Shown here one piece after another: positions 38,881 to 52,218 of a stretch of DNA of 64,000 nt. Location: the NCBI RefSeq assembly GCF_907164915.1, contig NC_061863.1:10479882-10543881 (forward strand), given 5' to 3'. The position numbers and the translations under genes were made by a program. Under the pieces are notes generated by a model. That model worked only from the letters and a program-made list of their open reading frames with translations, had not been told where the DNA came from and ran no database searches. This DNA is from Impatiens glandulifera. Taxonomy: Eukaryota > Streptophyta > Magnoliopsida > Ericales > Balsaminaceae. Numbering within the stretch: the stretch's first letter is position 1; each line of letters begins with the position of its first letter.

Positions 38881-39600
38881 TTATGAATGTATAACTTGAT
38901 GCATATTTGGATTACTCGAAATAATGTAGTAAATTACATGTAATTGAAAAAAAAAGTTAAAAGAGGAAAATCAACATTTATATATACTATTTTGCAATCT
39001 CCTTTCAATATATTTTGTTTTTAATTTTCTTTTTATATAAATTGTCATTTCAAAACTATTTTGCAATCTCCTTTCAATATTTGTTTTATTTTTATTTTTC
39101 CTTAGATTATTTTGATTCATACCCACCCTACATGACAATATTGTGAATATTATTTCAATTTGTTTGACATTTATTTATTTCATTTTTTATTGTCTCGAAT
39201 TATATGGTCTATATAGGTTATTTCGATGCTATTCATACAAGATCTCACTTATAAAATGACACATATATACAAAAATGAATAATTATACCCTTCTCATTTG
39301 ATGATTATTTTCTCTTTGTACATGTGACACTGCATTAGTGAATAGTACAACTTGTAGCATCGAATTAATCGTTTATATATGATATGCTATCAACTTTTTT
39401 TTAATCTTAACTATTTATGCTTTAATAATTTTTAAAACAAATAATATATATATATATATCAATTGAAACTTTAAAAAGTAAAATATTTTATTAGCTTGTT
39501 TTATTTGTATGAATATAATGGAAGGAAGAAACAATGCAATGCTTCACATCTTCCTCCAATTGATACCAAACTAGAACATGAAACAACCTCCCAAATTGAA

Positions 39601-39990
39601 TTAATGAATTGATGCTTCAAAAGTCAAAGAGCGGTTATACGAGATGCTGCGGAGAAAAATGGGAAGTTGTTGGAATATATCAGGTACTCTACGGTTGTGG
39701 TATCTATAGCATGCACTATTAAAATAATCGATGGCCATAATAAAATCCTCAGTGACTGGTTTACTCTGGAATATTCCGTTTATGATGTCCTTACGATAAC
39801 TAGGTAACATGAAAATTGCGTGCAAACAAATAGGTGATGTAATGGCAGGTAAATATGGCGTTAAGGGATTGGGAATTGGTGGCGGTTGAGGGGGTGCTTG
39901 GTACAAAAAAACTTGACCCGAGTTGAGTGAAGGTGAAGGTGAAACCATTAAGAAGGCTATTATTACAACTATCAAAGTCTTTGAATTCAT
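39601..39990 (-). CDS. Shrunken prolamin-like paralog (129 codons)
   Basis: The signal peptide MNSKTLIVVIIAFLMVSPSP is almost identical to that of the gene at 10923. The proline-rich region is reduced to about 25 residues (QAPPQPPPIPNP...). The C-terminal domain is recognisable by HAIF, INGIF, IDYFNSACY and FQQLP landmarks. However the second Cys (now Tyr-Arg) and the CC pair (now FI) are lost; only two of the five cysteines remain. Without its disulfides the prolamin-like fold is doubtful. It is either a decaying copy with an open frame or a diverged secreted peptide. Leader and 3' flank match the other paralogs. Confidence 0.65.
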   Translation of the reverse strand: MNSKTLIVVIIAFLMVSPSPSLNSGQVFLYQAPPQPPPIPNPLTPYLPAITSPICLHAIFMLPSYRKDIINGIFQSKPVTEDFIMAIDYFNSACYRYHNRRVPDIFQQLPIFLRSISYNRSLTFEASIH

Positions 39991-40062
39991 TGCTAAACAA
40001 CCGTATCTATAAATATTTTGAGTTTGATGAGATTATCGGACTATATGTGTCCTTTTATAGTA
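39991..40062 (-). promoter_or_regulatory. Core promoter of the shrunken paralog
   Basis: On the minus strand a CTATAAAAGG box (40051-40060) is followed by the family leader block ggacacatatagtccgat and ...ttgtttagca just before the ATG. It is the same arrangement as at 10846-10922. Confidence 0.7.
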
Positions 40063-40494
40063 GAGAAAGATAAAGAAAACCTTCTTAAAGAAATTACCAA
40101 TTATTATTATTTATTTATTCAAGATTATGAAAATTCTAATAAAACTTTATCTTTAAACCATATTCAAGTTGTTTAATTTATAACATATATTAAAATATAT
40201 ATATATATATATTTTTTATCAAGTTAGTTCGTCAAAATAAGTACACGAGATTTCATTAGCAATAGTGTGAAAATTGAATATGTACTTAAAATTATTAATA
40301 TTTATAAACTCTAGAAAGTCAGATTCCACACTAATGAATTTCGTGCGTATAAAAATATATGATAAATATTATTTATCTATAAATATTTTGGATAAAATTA
40401 ATATTATTCAAATTTAAATAATTTAAAATTGTTTTTAATTCGTAAAAATTAAGTTTAATCTAAACTTAATGTTAACATATATTTTATTTCATCG

Positions 40495-41220
40495 ACAATA
40501 ACTTAACTCTTAAATTAACCCTCATCTTGTAACTCAAACTTTTTTATATGCCTCTTTTATTCCCACGGCAACTCACCTACCAATCTTAGTCGATCTCAAT
40601 TGATGACACATATCTTATCTCTCGTCAAACTCAACCACTAACCACCTATTTAACCCTCATCTTGTGATTCACACTTTTTCATATGCCTCTTTATCTTTTC
40701 GGCAAACTAACCATTGACTCTAATCTTATGACTCAATTTATTTATATGCATCTTTATCCGTCGATAAACCACTCACAAATTTTAGTCGACCTCTCTTTTA
40801 CTCTTTACTTTAACAAATCAACAACAAATCTCAATTGATCACACACCTCTTATCCATCGTCAAAACCCAACCACTAACCCCAAAAATGACCATCATCTTG
40901 TGACTCACACTTTTTCATGTCTCTTTATCCCCTCGAAAAACCACTCACTAACTCTAATCTTATGATTCACACTTTTTCATATGTCTCTTTATCCCTCGAC
41001 AAATCACTCACCAATCTTAATCGACCTCTCTTTTACTCTCACTTCAACAAATCAACAACCAATCCCAACATTGATCACAGACCTCTTATCCAATGTCAAA
41101 CCAACCCCCGAATTGAATCTCATCTTGTGACTCACACTTTTTCATATGCCTCTTTATCCCTTCGATCGAGAAACCACTCACCACTCGACCTTCATCTTGT
41201 GACCTCACACTTTTAGGTGT
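40495..41220. repeat. Minisatellite, ~70-bp unit with ~230-bp higher order
   Basis: The unit ctcatcttgtgactcacac, tttttcatatgcctctttatc, cgacaaaccactcacc recurs near 40518, 40651, 40715, 40868, 40948 and 41108. Blocks with tcttagtcgacctctc recur every second or third unit. A plus-strand open frame at 40917-41216 just translates the repeat and is not a convincing gene. Confidence 0.75.
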
Positions 41221-41296
41221 CTCGTATCCTTTGTTTAAAAGTTACGTCACCATATATTATAGTAAAAAATGCATTCTTGAAAATTTGTATGTTTTT

Positions 41297-41352
41297 GGGA
41301 TTCGATGTATGTTCTTAAAAATGAAATATGAACACTTTAACCGCTAGACCAC
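41297..41352 (-). mobile_element. SINE head (minus strand)
   Basis: On the minus strand GTGGTCTAGCGG (41352-41341) is A-box-like and CATCGAATCCC (41307-41297) is B-box-like, about 33 nt apart. The sequence aagtgttcat after the A box is shared with the other SINE heads in the window. Confidence 0.55.
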
Positions 41353-41360
41353 TTGAAATT

Positions 41361-41545
41361 GTTAAAATAATTTTATTATTTTGTGGATGTAAATATATTT
41401 TATATTTAATATTATTGTTAATTTTTATATTAAACTAAAAATTATTTATATTTATAGAGAAAATTATATATATAAATATATATATATATATATTTTAAAT
41501 TGTTATATATATATATATATTATATTTTTTTTATATGATTAATGA

Positions 41546-41582
<37 letters not shown>

Positions 41583-41919
41583 TTTTTTTATATATATATA
41601 TATATATATATCAGTAGAAAAAAATTAGTTATTATTATTTATAATTTATAAAAAATTATATATATATATATTATATTGTTATTATATATATAATTATTAA
41701 TAAGATAAATATATATTTTATATGATTAGTGAGAGAAAAAAGATAAGATAAATTATATGATAAAATAAATTAATTAAGAGAGCTTGAGAAAAAACAAAAA
41801 AAAAATAATATAAATATATATATATATATAAAATAATTATTAGAAAAGATAATTTAGGACGTGAATAATTGTTTTATATTTTTATATGGTAAAGAAAAAA
41901 ATGGTTAATTGAGAGAGTA

Positions 41920-41978
<59 letters not shown>

Positions 41979-42723
41979 ATATATTGAAATGTATAAGTTA
42001 ATTTAAAAAAAATTATAATTTAAATAATAATAATAAAAAATAAATAAATAAATGAAACTAGAAAAGTCATACAATAAATATTAAATATTTTTAATTTGTA
42101 ATATAAATTTAATTTATTTAAGTAAAATCGATGGAAATAGTTTAACTACTTATCCTTGAAAGATATATAAGAGAATATTTATAACTATAAAAACACAATA
42201 TTTTGATAAAATTTAAATTACTAAATATTAATTTTATTCATTTACTATGTTATTATATATATATTTATTTTTATCATAAAATAGTATGTTATTTTTATTA
42301 AATAATATTTTTATTTGAAGTATATAATTAAATTAATATTTCAAAAAATTATTATTAAATTTAATATTGAATGAAAAATAATATAAATTTATATTAAAAA
42401 AGTTCAATATATAAACAAAGTAATAAATAATGAAAAACGTATAAGAGGAGATTTAAAGAGACTTAAAACAACGTTAATAATCCTTAAATTTTATAAAAAG
42501 TAAGATGGGGCACCTCTTTTGCACTGTTCCATATTAAAATTTTATATTATATTTATTTTTAAAATAAAATACTATAATAAGAAAATAAAATCTTGGAAAA
42601 AAAATATAAAATATGACCATATGGTGAAAATATAAAGTAAAATGTTTATAAAAACTAAAGAAAATCAAATGATATATTTCATTATATAAATCTTAAATAT
42701 ATTAATAAGGATAACCAAAACTT

Positions 42724-42763
<40 letters not shown>

Positions 42764-42790
42764 TTTCAATTTTAAATATTTAATTGTATC
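41361..42790. other. Extremely AT-rich sequence with many (TA)n tracts
   Basis: No gene. TA tracts lie at about 41550-41577, 41592-41612, 41919-41970 and 42729-42760. Low-complexity composition prevents further reading. Confidence 0.6.
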
Positions 42791-43041
42791 TACATGTTTT
42801 TATAATAAAATTATCTAAATATTATAATTATTATATATTTCTATATTAATAAAAAAAAATTAAGAATTTATTTTTTATGGTAAGTTCACTCATTTTATTT
42901 TATCATTTCTATCAATAAATCTTTTTTTTAGATAAATGTTTTTCTTTTAATAATTGTTTTTGCAAATTTTAGAAAAATATTTTTTTCAGATCTTTTTTAA
43001 AATAAAATTCTAATTATTTATTTATTTTTTATTCATATTCG

Positions 43042-43045
<4 letters not shown>

Positions 43046-43124
<79 letters not shown>
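43046..43124. repeat. (TA)n microsatellite and nearby TA palindrome
   Basis: An alternating TA tract is followed at 43230-43287 by a near-perfect palindrome with ggtata...tatacc and tataggtata arms in TA sequence, able to form a hairpin or cruciform. Confidence 0.8.
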
Positions 43125-43127
<3 letters not shown>

Positions 43128-46100
43128 GTAACCATCACAAATGGTCACATTTGATACTGATACTTGATACTAGAATTCTTTAATTTGAATTTAAAAGTGA
43201 ATATAAAGAATAAAATGATGATTGGTGGTATATATATATATATATATATACCTATATATATATATATATATATATATAGGTATATATAAGGAGAGAATGG
43301 TAATTTGAATAAAGAGTGAGTGTTAATAATTTATCTTTGAAGGAGAATATATTAGATATGGTAATATATGTCAATTGCAAATTTAAGTAATGAATGAGTT
43401 ATATATGCACGTGGTGTGGTGTAAATTTAAGGGAATCAAAGTGTAAGTTGTTGTTGTGATACCAAAAGGTGAAGTATCCTTTCCTGGAAGAAAAATCTCA
43501 TCAGACAGTTGAGGAAACAAAAGAAAACAAATAAAGAACGTAAACACAAAATTTATAATAATTTGGTCAAAACGGGTTTACATCCACTTTTAAAACACAT
43601 TCACTTTTAAAACACACGAGAATTCTTTTTTATACTATCAATAATGTTATAAGAGTATTATAATAATTCTTTCATAATTAAAACTCACACATAACTCACA
43701 AGGAAAAAATATTCTAAAAACAAAGACTTGACTTTCTTAGTGCATAATTGCACAATTAAATAAGCTCAATTAGATCAATATTAATATCTTGTCTAAATTC
43801 TTCAAAAACTTTCAAATATTATATTATGATCATATTGTCCTAATTGTATTTACATAACAAAATATCTAATTTCCTTTTTTTTAAATTTTATTATATTATT
43901 AAAATTATGTACCAAAAGATATAGTTTCTTTTTGTTGAATGTATATTATTTTCTTTTATTAAGAGTATGCACCATTAACATACCACTTACAATTGTAAAT
44001 CAATTCTTAACCCTCCACCTTAATTTACAAGTTATCTTCATATTATCTTACATGTTTTGTTTTGCCAATAAGAAAAGTGTCCATAGCTCATAAATCTAGG
44101 AATTGATAGCATATTGGCAACATTGACATCTATTAACATCTTCTTGATAACATATTCTCTTTGGTCGACTATGCTCATCTCAATGTAAATCCCACATCCA
44201 ATTTTAGCTTGAAAACCCTTTCAACAAAGGTAAACCCATGTGACTCTTATGCCGCTTAAACCATCAACTAAATTATATAAATATTTATAATTATTATATA
44301 TTTCTATATTATTAATACACATAATTATTAAACTAATTATAAAATAAAAATTTATTTTCTCTTATCTCACAATTCATTGTAAGTTCATAAATTCTGATTT
44401 TTCATTTATTGATGAATATTTATGTTTTAGTAGATAAATCTTTTTTTCTTTTTTTTTTCTTTTAACAATTATTTTTTTAAATTGTAAAAAGATTATTTTT
44501 TTCAAATATTTTTAAAATATAATTCTAATTATTTACTTATTTTATTATTTATAATTATAAAATATATTTTTGTTAATCATCACAAATAGTTTAATAGTTT
44601 AAAGTGTTCACATTTTATACTTAATAATAGAGTTCGAATATCAGCTAATTCTAATTTTAGAGTGAGTAATATAAAGATTGAAATTGCAATGATGATGGGT
44701 GGTATATGTGGGGGAGAGAATGGTAATTTGAATCAAGAGTGTGAGTTAATAATTAATCTTTTGAAGGAGAAGATATTGTTGTTAATTGGTTTCAAATTTG
44801 AGTAATGAATGAGTTATATGTGCATGTGGGTGCATATTTTAGGGAATGATGGTTCGATTTAGGCGGTAGTAGTTGTTGGTATACCAAGAAATGAAGTATC
44901 CCTTCCTGGAAGAACAACATCATCAAATAGTTGACGAAACGAAAGAAAACAACTAAAGAACGCAAATACAAGATTTAAAGTAATTCGACCAAAACAAGCC
45001 TACATCAACTTTCGAAGCAAAATAGACTTCTTTTTTAATATAAAGAAAGGTGAAGGAGTATTAAAATAATTATCTCATAATTAAAACTCATACACAACTC
45101 ACAAGGAAGCAATGCTCTGAAGATAAAAACTTGACTTTCTAAAGTGTTCAGTTGTACCTTTAAATAAGCTCAACTAGGTCAATATCAATATCTTGTTCAA
45201 AACTCTCAAAAGATCTTCAAATATTTGATTCTAACCATATTTTTCTAATTTTATTTACATAACAAAATATCTAATTTTCTTTTTTTGTTTATCTTATTTC
45301 ATAATATAAAAATTATACATCAAAAGATATAGTTTCTTTTTGTTGAATATACTCTTTTCTTTTACCAAGATTATGCATCATGAACATACCATAATTGTAA
45401 TATTATAAATAATTTATCCACACTCCACCGTAATATATATGTTATCCCCCTCTAAGCCCTCTTGTCTTTGATGTTTTGTTTTATCAATAAGAAAAGTCTC
45501 TAGCTCCTAAATCTATAAACTATTAACATATCAACAACATTGCCATTTATTAACACCTTCTCTTTGGTCGGCCATGCTCATCTCGATGTTTAATCCCACA
45601 TTGGACTATAGCTTGAAAACCCCTTCGACAAAGGTAAACCACAAGACATTTATGCCGCTTAAATTATCAACTAAATTATCTAAATATTAATAATTATAAT
45701 ATATTTCTATATTATTAATACATAAAATTATTAAATTAATAATAAATTACAATTTTATTTTCTCCCATCTCACAATTCATTTATTGTAAGTTCACAAATT
45801 TTGATTTTTCATTTTTTTTATCAATATTTATCTTTTTTTAGATAAATATTTTTTTTTTTCGTTTTATAATTGTTTTTTAAGATGGTAGAAAGAAAACTTT
45901 TTTGCAATTTTTTTTTTCAAATTTAATTCTAATTATTTATTTATTTTTTATTCATATTTATGAAATATATTTTTGGTAACAATCACAAATAGTTTAATAG
46001 TTAAAGTGTTCACATTTTATACTTGAGATTATAATTCGAATATCAATTAATTCGAATTCATAGTGAGTATTATAAATATTAAAATGACAATGATGATGGG

Positions 46101-46278
46101 TTGTATATGCAGGAGAGAATGATAATTTGAATAAGAGTGGGTCTTAATGATTCATCTTTGAAGGAGAAGAAATGGTAGAATATGTGGTTGCAAATTTGAG
46201 TAATGAATGAGTTATATGTGCATGTGGGTGCATATTTGAGGGAATGATGGTTCGATTTAAGTAGTAGTCATTGTCGGG

Positions 46279-47242
46279 CAGGGACGTACCTAGGAATTAC
46301 CGTTAGAGTGGGATTGAAAAAAATTAAAATGAGTTAAAAAAATTTTTTTGATAGCATTAAATAATATAATGAGAAAATTATAGATTTATTGAGGTATAAG
46401 TATAAATATGAGTTTAGTCTTTTTTTTTTAATTTATAAAAAAAATAATAAAAAAAATGAAAAAAAATGAATGAGTCACGTTCCTTTACCACTATAAAAAA
46501 TATATTATTTTTTATTATAGCCTAGATTCACTCCGCCTAAAGAGAGTCATTCTTATATATAAAGGAATATTATAAAATATATATTATAAAATATATATAA
46601 ATTTAATAAAGCAAAATTTTAATTAAGTTTTTATATAATTAAATAATTTAAATTCAATTTGTAACAGGTAAATAATAATAAATACTCTCCCACACTAATT
46701 AATTTTTATTGAAAGAATTTATAGAAAAATATAAAATAATATTTGGAAAAAAAATAAAAAAAAATAAATAATATGTAATTAAAAATAATCCTAACATATA
46801 ATTTAGAAAAAGGTCATAGTAGATATTATGTAAATAATAAAAATATTATTAATTTTGATAAATTGGAATATACTTCTTTAATATTAATTATTAAAATAAA
46901 TAATTAATTATTATAATTTATGATTTGAATATAAAAAAAATAAATAAATTTGAAAGATAAAAAGTATCCATAAATTATAAAAATATTAAAAATTATATGT
47001 GTCAAATTCTAAAACATAATTAAATTCAAATAATCATTTAAATCAAACACAATTAAAATAAATATATCTAACCTCTTCTTTTTTTTCTCTCTCAAATAAT
47101 GCTAAAAAACTTCAAATTCCTTTCTCAACATAATTCAACATAATGCACATTCTTTTGAATTATATATATATAATAAAAAAAATTTATGAATGAGTAAGAG
47201 GTGGGCTTAATCCCACCTCAACCCCTTGCTCCGTACATCCTG
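46279..47242. mobile_element. hAT-like non-autonomous element inside the tandem array
   Basis: The left end CAGGGACGTACCTAGG and the inverse of the right end, CAGGATGTACGGAGCA, form an imperfect inverted repeat, with a second pair gtgggattg / aatcccacc further in. Flanks ttgtcggg (46271-46278) and ttttcagg (47243-47250) match at 6 of 8 positions. The other units of the array run straight through this point, which confirms an insertion. There is no transposase. Confidence 0.65.
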
Positions 47243-49300
47243 TTTTCAGGATACCAAGGGATGAAGTATCATTTCCTAGAAGAACATCATCATCAAATAG
47301 TTGAGGAAACGAAAGAAAACAACTAAAGAAAGCAAACACAAAATTTATAATGGTTCGACCAAAACAGTCCTACATCCACTTTCGAAGCACACAAGAGACT
47401 TCTTTCGAAGCACAAAAGACTTCTTTTTTTTTTTACTATAAAGAATGTTATAAGAGTACTATAACAATTATCTCATAATTAAAACTCATACACAACTCAC
47501 AAGAAAACAATGCTTTCAAGAAAAAGACTTAGACTTTCTAAAATGCTCAGTTGCACATTAAAATAAGTTCAACTATGTCAATATTTTGTCCAAACCTCTA
47601 AAAAAAACTTCCAAATATTGTATTCTCATCATATTTGCCTAATTGTATTTACATTACAAATTAAAAGCTATACAATAAAAGATATAGTTTTTTTTTAATA
47701 TACAATATTTTTTACCAAGATTATACACCATGAATATATCGTAATTGTAATATTGTAAATTAATTCTCAACACTCCACTCTGATTTACAATTTATTTCTC
47801 TTTGTCTTCCTTATTTTGTTTTGTCAATAAGAAAAGTCTCCATAACTTTTAAGTTCAAGAGTGGTTAGCATATTTGCGCAACATTGTCATCTATAAACAC
47901 CTTATTTGTACAATCTCACATTGAAATTTATCTTGAAAACCCTTCGATAAAGGTAAAACCACATACCCTCTATGCCGTTTAAATCATCAACTAAATTATT
48001 TAAATATATATAATTATTATATATTTCTATATTATTAATAAACATAAATATTAAACTAATAATAAATTAAGAATTTATTTTCTCCCCTCTCACAATTCAT
48101 ATATTGTAAGTTCACAAATTTTGATTTATCAATTTTTTATCAATGATCTTTCTTTTTCAGCCAAATCATTTTTTATTTTACATTTTTTTTTATATTTTAG
48201 AAAGATATTTTTTTAAAATGTTTTTTCAAATATAAATCTTATTATTTACTTATTTTAATATTCATATTTAAATATATTTTTTTAACAATCACAAATAATC
48301 TAATAGTTAAAGTATTCACATTTTATATTTAAAACTATATTTTAATATAAGCTAATTCAAACTTCAGATTGAGTATTATAAAAATTAAAATAACAATGAT
48401 AAGTGATATATTTGGGAGAGAGAATGGTAATTTGAATCAAGAGTGGATGTTAATAATCCATCTAAAAGAATATATGGTAGTATATGAATATTTGAGAGAA
48501 TGATGGTTCAAATTTATATGAAAGTCGTTGTTGACATACCAAAAGATGAAATATCCCTTCCTGGAAGAACAACATTATCAAAAAGTTGCGGAAACAAAAT
48601 AAAACAAGATTTATAGTGATTCGATCAAAACAGACCTATATTCATTTTCGAACCACAAGAGACTTTTTTCTTTTACTATCAAGAATTTTATAGGAGTATT
48701 ACAATTATTATTTTATAATTAAAACTCACACACAACTTATAAAGAAGTCATACTTTAAAGGAAAAGACTTGTCTTTCTAAAGTGTCAGCTGCACCTTTAA
48801 ATAAGCCCAACTACGTTGATATTAATATATTGTCCAAATCTCTATTTCACCTTATTTTCCTAATTTTATTTACATAACAAAATATATAATATTTTTTTGT
48901 TAATCTTATTTAATAATATCAAAATTATACATCAAAAGATATAGTTTTTTTTGTTGTTGTTGAATATATTATTTCCTTATACCAAGATTAATCATCATGA
49001 ACATATCATAATTGTAATATTATAAATCAATTCTCAACACTCCACCTTGATTTACAAGTTATCTCCCTCTTATTTTCCTTGTTTTGTTTATTCAATAAGC
49101 AAAGTCTCCATAGCTCCTTAATCCAGGAATTGCTAGCATTTGAGTAACATTGACATCTATTGACACTTTTTTAATAACACATTCGCTTAAGTCAATTATG
49201 CTCATCTCTATGTACAATCCCGTCAGACTTTAGCGTGAAAACTCTTTCAACAAAGGTAAAACCACAATACCCTTATTTCGCTTAAACCATCAACTATAAT

Positions 49301-51071
49301 ATCACTTATAATGGACTACACATAAAATTTACAATTTAACAAATTACCATAATTGTAATATTGTTAAATCATTCTTAATAGTCGTCATCTATTTCGCTGA
49401 GACCTAACCAAATATTTCATCATTTTCTCAATACATATCTCACTTGAAGGTCAAGTTTGAAGATCAACATCATGACCATTATTCCTAACTATGAAGCTGC
49501 AAAGACATCTCCATAAGTTCATCATCAAGAACTTTCTCACTCAAAATTATATTTAAATTCCAGGATTTATCCTAATTATATTATGCATTAATTTCATGTC
49601 ATTTCTTTAATCAATTTGTTCACTTTTGTAATAAATAATCATTGTTTAAACAATTGAATGAAATAAACTCAATAAAAAAAGAACATAATTTTTGGGTTGG
49701 GATTACACAAGGTAAGGTAGGATTACATACAAGTAATTATCTTTTAAAATGGATATAAAACATAATTTCATAAACAAGCTTAGAACTAAAAAAAAAAAAA
49801 AAACTATTTGCAATAGAGATTCCGTAATATTTTTTCCTTTAAAAACGGACTTTAGCAATTATTTTTTGCATTATTTATCATATTCGCAACAGAATTGCAA
49901 CAATAAGAAAAACATTGCAAATAGGCTTATTGAAAATTTGTAACATCGTGTACAATAGTGGTTCCAATAAGATTTGAGTAAGCTCCAATATGCTGCAAAG
50001 ATCCTTTATTCTGTATAACTCTATCTAACCATGGTTTATAAAATATTGCAACAATATTTATATTCATATTTATATTAATAACCATTGTTTTACACTAATA
50101 TTTGTAACTATAATTGCAATACTATAAATTTATTAAATAATAAAAATATATTCATCAAAAATTGTATTATCATATAAAATTACGTATTGTAACAATCTTC
50201 GCAATACCGAATATAATGAATATTAAAAATGATGCATTTAACAATTTGCATTACAATTCAAACCAGCCACTCTATAATTAAAAAATTTCAAAGCTTTTCT
50301 AAAAAAATCAAAATTACTTCAATCACCCTTAACATTGTCCAAAAAGTTCATTAATATTATTGTACTTCTGTATTTCAGCAACACCGGTGCACATTTAGAA
50401 AAATAATCTATAATAATTATCAACCATCTATTTTATTTTATGAAACACATTATTTAATGTAATTTTTTTACATCATTGACTGCCCAAGCCCTATACCACC
50501 CACCATGTGCATTCTCCAACAACATTTGATAATCATAAAAAGAAAATTGGTTAATATTTTTTAAACCAAAACCAATTCTAAATTCATGTATTGATCAACT
50601 ATATCAAATTTTAAATAACAATTCATCAATAGAATTCAAGAATAATCCTACTAAATTATAAACATGATATTACCTATAATAATTATGTCATATATCTAAA
50701 ATTTGCATAACATCTTAAAATGTTTTCAATTAATAACTCTATCATATTTAATAAAAATTTACGTCTTTTTCTGAATTTTCAACTCCAATGCACTTACTGT
50801 TTGCTTGAGACTTTTTAGCTCCAAATAGAGATGAGTGTTAGAATGACCTTCTTGAAACACCTATTTTTGACCCATGTAGCCGATTTCGAACCCACACACT
50901 TGTGCTAGGCCCAACAGCCTCCATTCACAAATTCGTTTTGGTCTTTTTTTTCTTTTGGTTCTAAGGAATTATGAGTTTGATGGAGTTGAGTACAAATATT
51001 CTACACATGCAAAAAAAATGGTTAGTAAATATATAAATCTCAACATCATTTAGAACATAAATAAACATACT
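49301..51071. other. AT-rich spacer, no firm gene
   Basis: Short open frames are not convincing. Small coding-like stretches on the minus strand at about 50450-50530 and 50340-50400 have no family I can name. A run of strings around ttgcaatag / ttgcaacaat at 49800-50130 looks repeat-derived. Confidence 0.4.
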
Positions 51072-52165
51072 TGTTAGATAAAATTGATTGGTTAATAAGA
51101 ATTTAACAAAACAAACCTATTGTGCAGGAACGGTCAGAAACCTCAACCTGTCAAGTAATCAAACCGGCTAGAAGAAACAGATGAACAAACTAAAGTTATC
51201 CGGATTGAACAACCTGAACGGCAAAGATCTTCAACCGGCTAGAAAAGACAAAGCTGGTATATGTAGAAGATGACATCAAAGGATTAGACTGTGATATTGC
51301 CATATTCATACAAGTCTGATGATATGATGCAGACTGCAGAAGATTGCCTGAAGAAACAGTTACTATTTTGGTACAAGTCAAAAGAGCAATGTCCCAGGTG
51401 TAGAAACTGTCCAACCGACAGTTGCCATAATCAAGCAAAGACTATGTCAGCCCGTCTACTCCATGCCTTGGAAGCCTAAACCGCATTTAATGGTATACTG
51501 AACCTCTGAATCTATCCGTTGAAGAAATGTGACCGTTAGCACATTTTCACCTATAAAAAGGGAAGCTGAGGAAGCTGAAAAAAAAAGTGCTGAAAACACA
51601 AGAAATCATAAGCAAGCTAACAAGTGACAACTAGTGTGAGAAACAAGTCTGTGAAAAACAAGTGCTAAGAAAGATCAAGAACAATTTACAAAGTGTTTAT
51701 CTCTAAGATTCAAGGCTTGAGTGTGCTTGTGTTACAATTTCTGTGAGAATTGTAAGAGTGATTATCGAGCAGTCAATAAGACTTAATCGTGTATTGTGTT
51801 TGTGTATTCCTTAGTGAATATCCTTCTCGTGGTTTGAGAAGAAGGAGTGACGTAGGTTCTACTATTTAGCCGATTCTTCATACTTTAACTAGTTCCATAT
51901 TCTAACCGACCCATACTATTTCAACCGCCCCATTAATCCTCAACCGACATTCTCCAAACCGCATCTCTATTCATCCTGTGTGTGTGTTGCTTCAACCTGA
52001 AACAATCCACTTCCGCACTTGAACTCGGTTCAAGGGTTTGTGACAATTTGTGTAGTATTGAAACTAGTGCTAATTTTTAACCGAATTAGCGCCAACCGTT
52101 GAGTGTTATCAGAAAGTTCTATCCGGCTGGACCCCGGTCCGTCATCCTCGATCTAGATCCTAACA
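51072..52165 (+). repeat. 5' LTR of a second, different copia element (1094 bp)
   Basis: It starts TGTTAG and ends CTAACA, and is followed directly by a primer site. The interior holds a possible TATA (cctataaaaaggga, 51552) and the long leader typical of a retroelement promoter. No second LTR is in the window. Sequence differs from the LTRs at 16.6, 55.7 and 60.3 kb. Confidence 0.75.
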
Positions 52166-52167
52166 AT

Positions 52168-52180
52168 TGGTATCAGAGCA
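52168..52180 (+). promoter_or_regulatory. tRNA-iMet primer binding site
   Basis: TGGTATCAGAGCA lies two bases after the LTR end, an exact match to the usual copia primer site. Confidence 0.9.
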
Positions 52181-52218
52181 GTCAATTTTAATACTCAAGC
52201 AACACTAATCGAGCAAGC

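Larger units (their letters stand above)
42791..49300. repeat. Four-copy tandem array of a ~1.4-kb unit
   Basis: Each unit runs through the same ordered blocks: tatatttctatatt, a SINE-type head (44587, 45992, 48298), gagagaatg-taatttgaat, atgaagtatcccttcctggaagaa, cgaccaaaacag-cctacatcca, tcataattaaaactcacac, aaaagatatagtttctttttgttg, and aataagaaaagt-tccatagct. Unit starts are near 42830, 44290, 45695 and 48015. Spacings are about 1460, 1405 and 2320, the last enlarged by the insertion at 46279-47242. Copies are well diverged, so the array is old. Some blocks (attcgaccaaaacag...) are reminiscent of plant LTR sequence, but no LTR ends or coding region were found. Confidence 0.8.

Noticed and set aside
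40917..41216. Plus-strand ORF of 99 codons
   Set aside because: It only translates the ~70-bp minisatellite and repeats its pattern.
42791..49300. A CRISPR-like reading of the regular repeats
   Set aside because: Units are 1.4 kb, diverged and without short direct repeats and spacers; the genome is a plant's.
50340..50530. Minus-strand coding-like pieces (LLENAHGGWYRAWAV and TGVAEIQKYNNINELFG)
   Set aside because: They are open only for short distances and I cannot name a family; possible gene remnant but unsupported.
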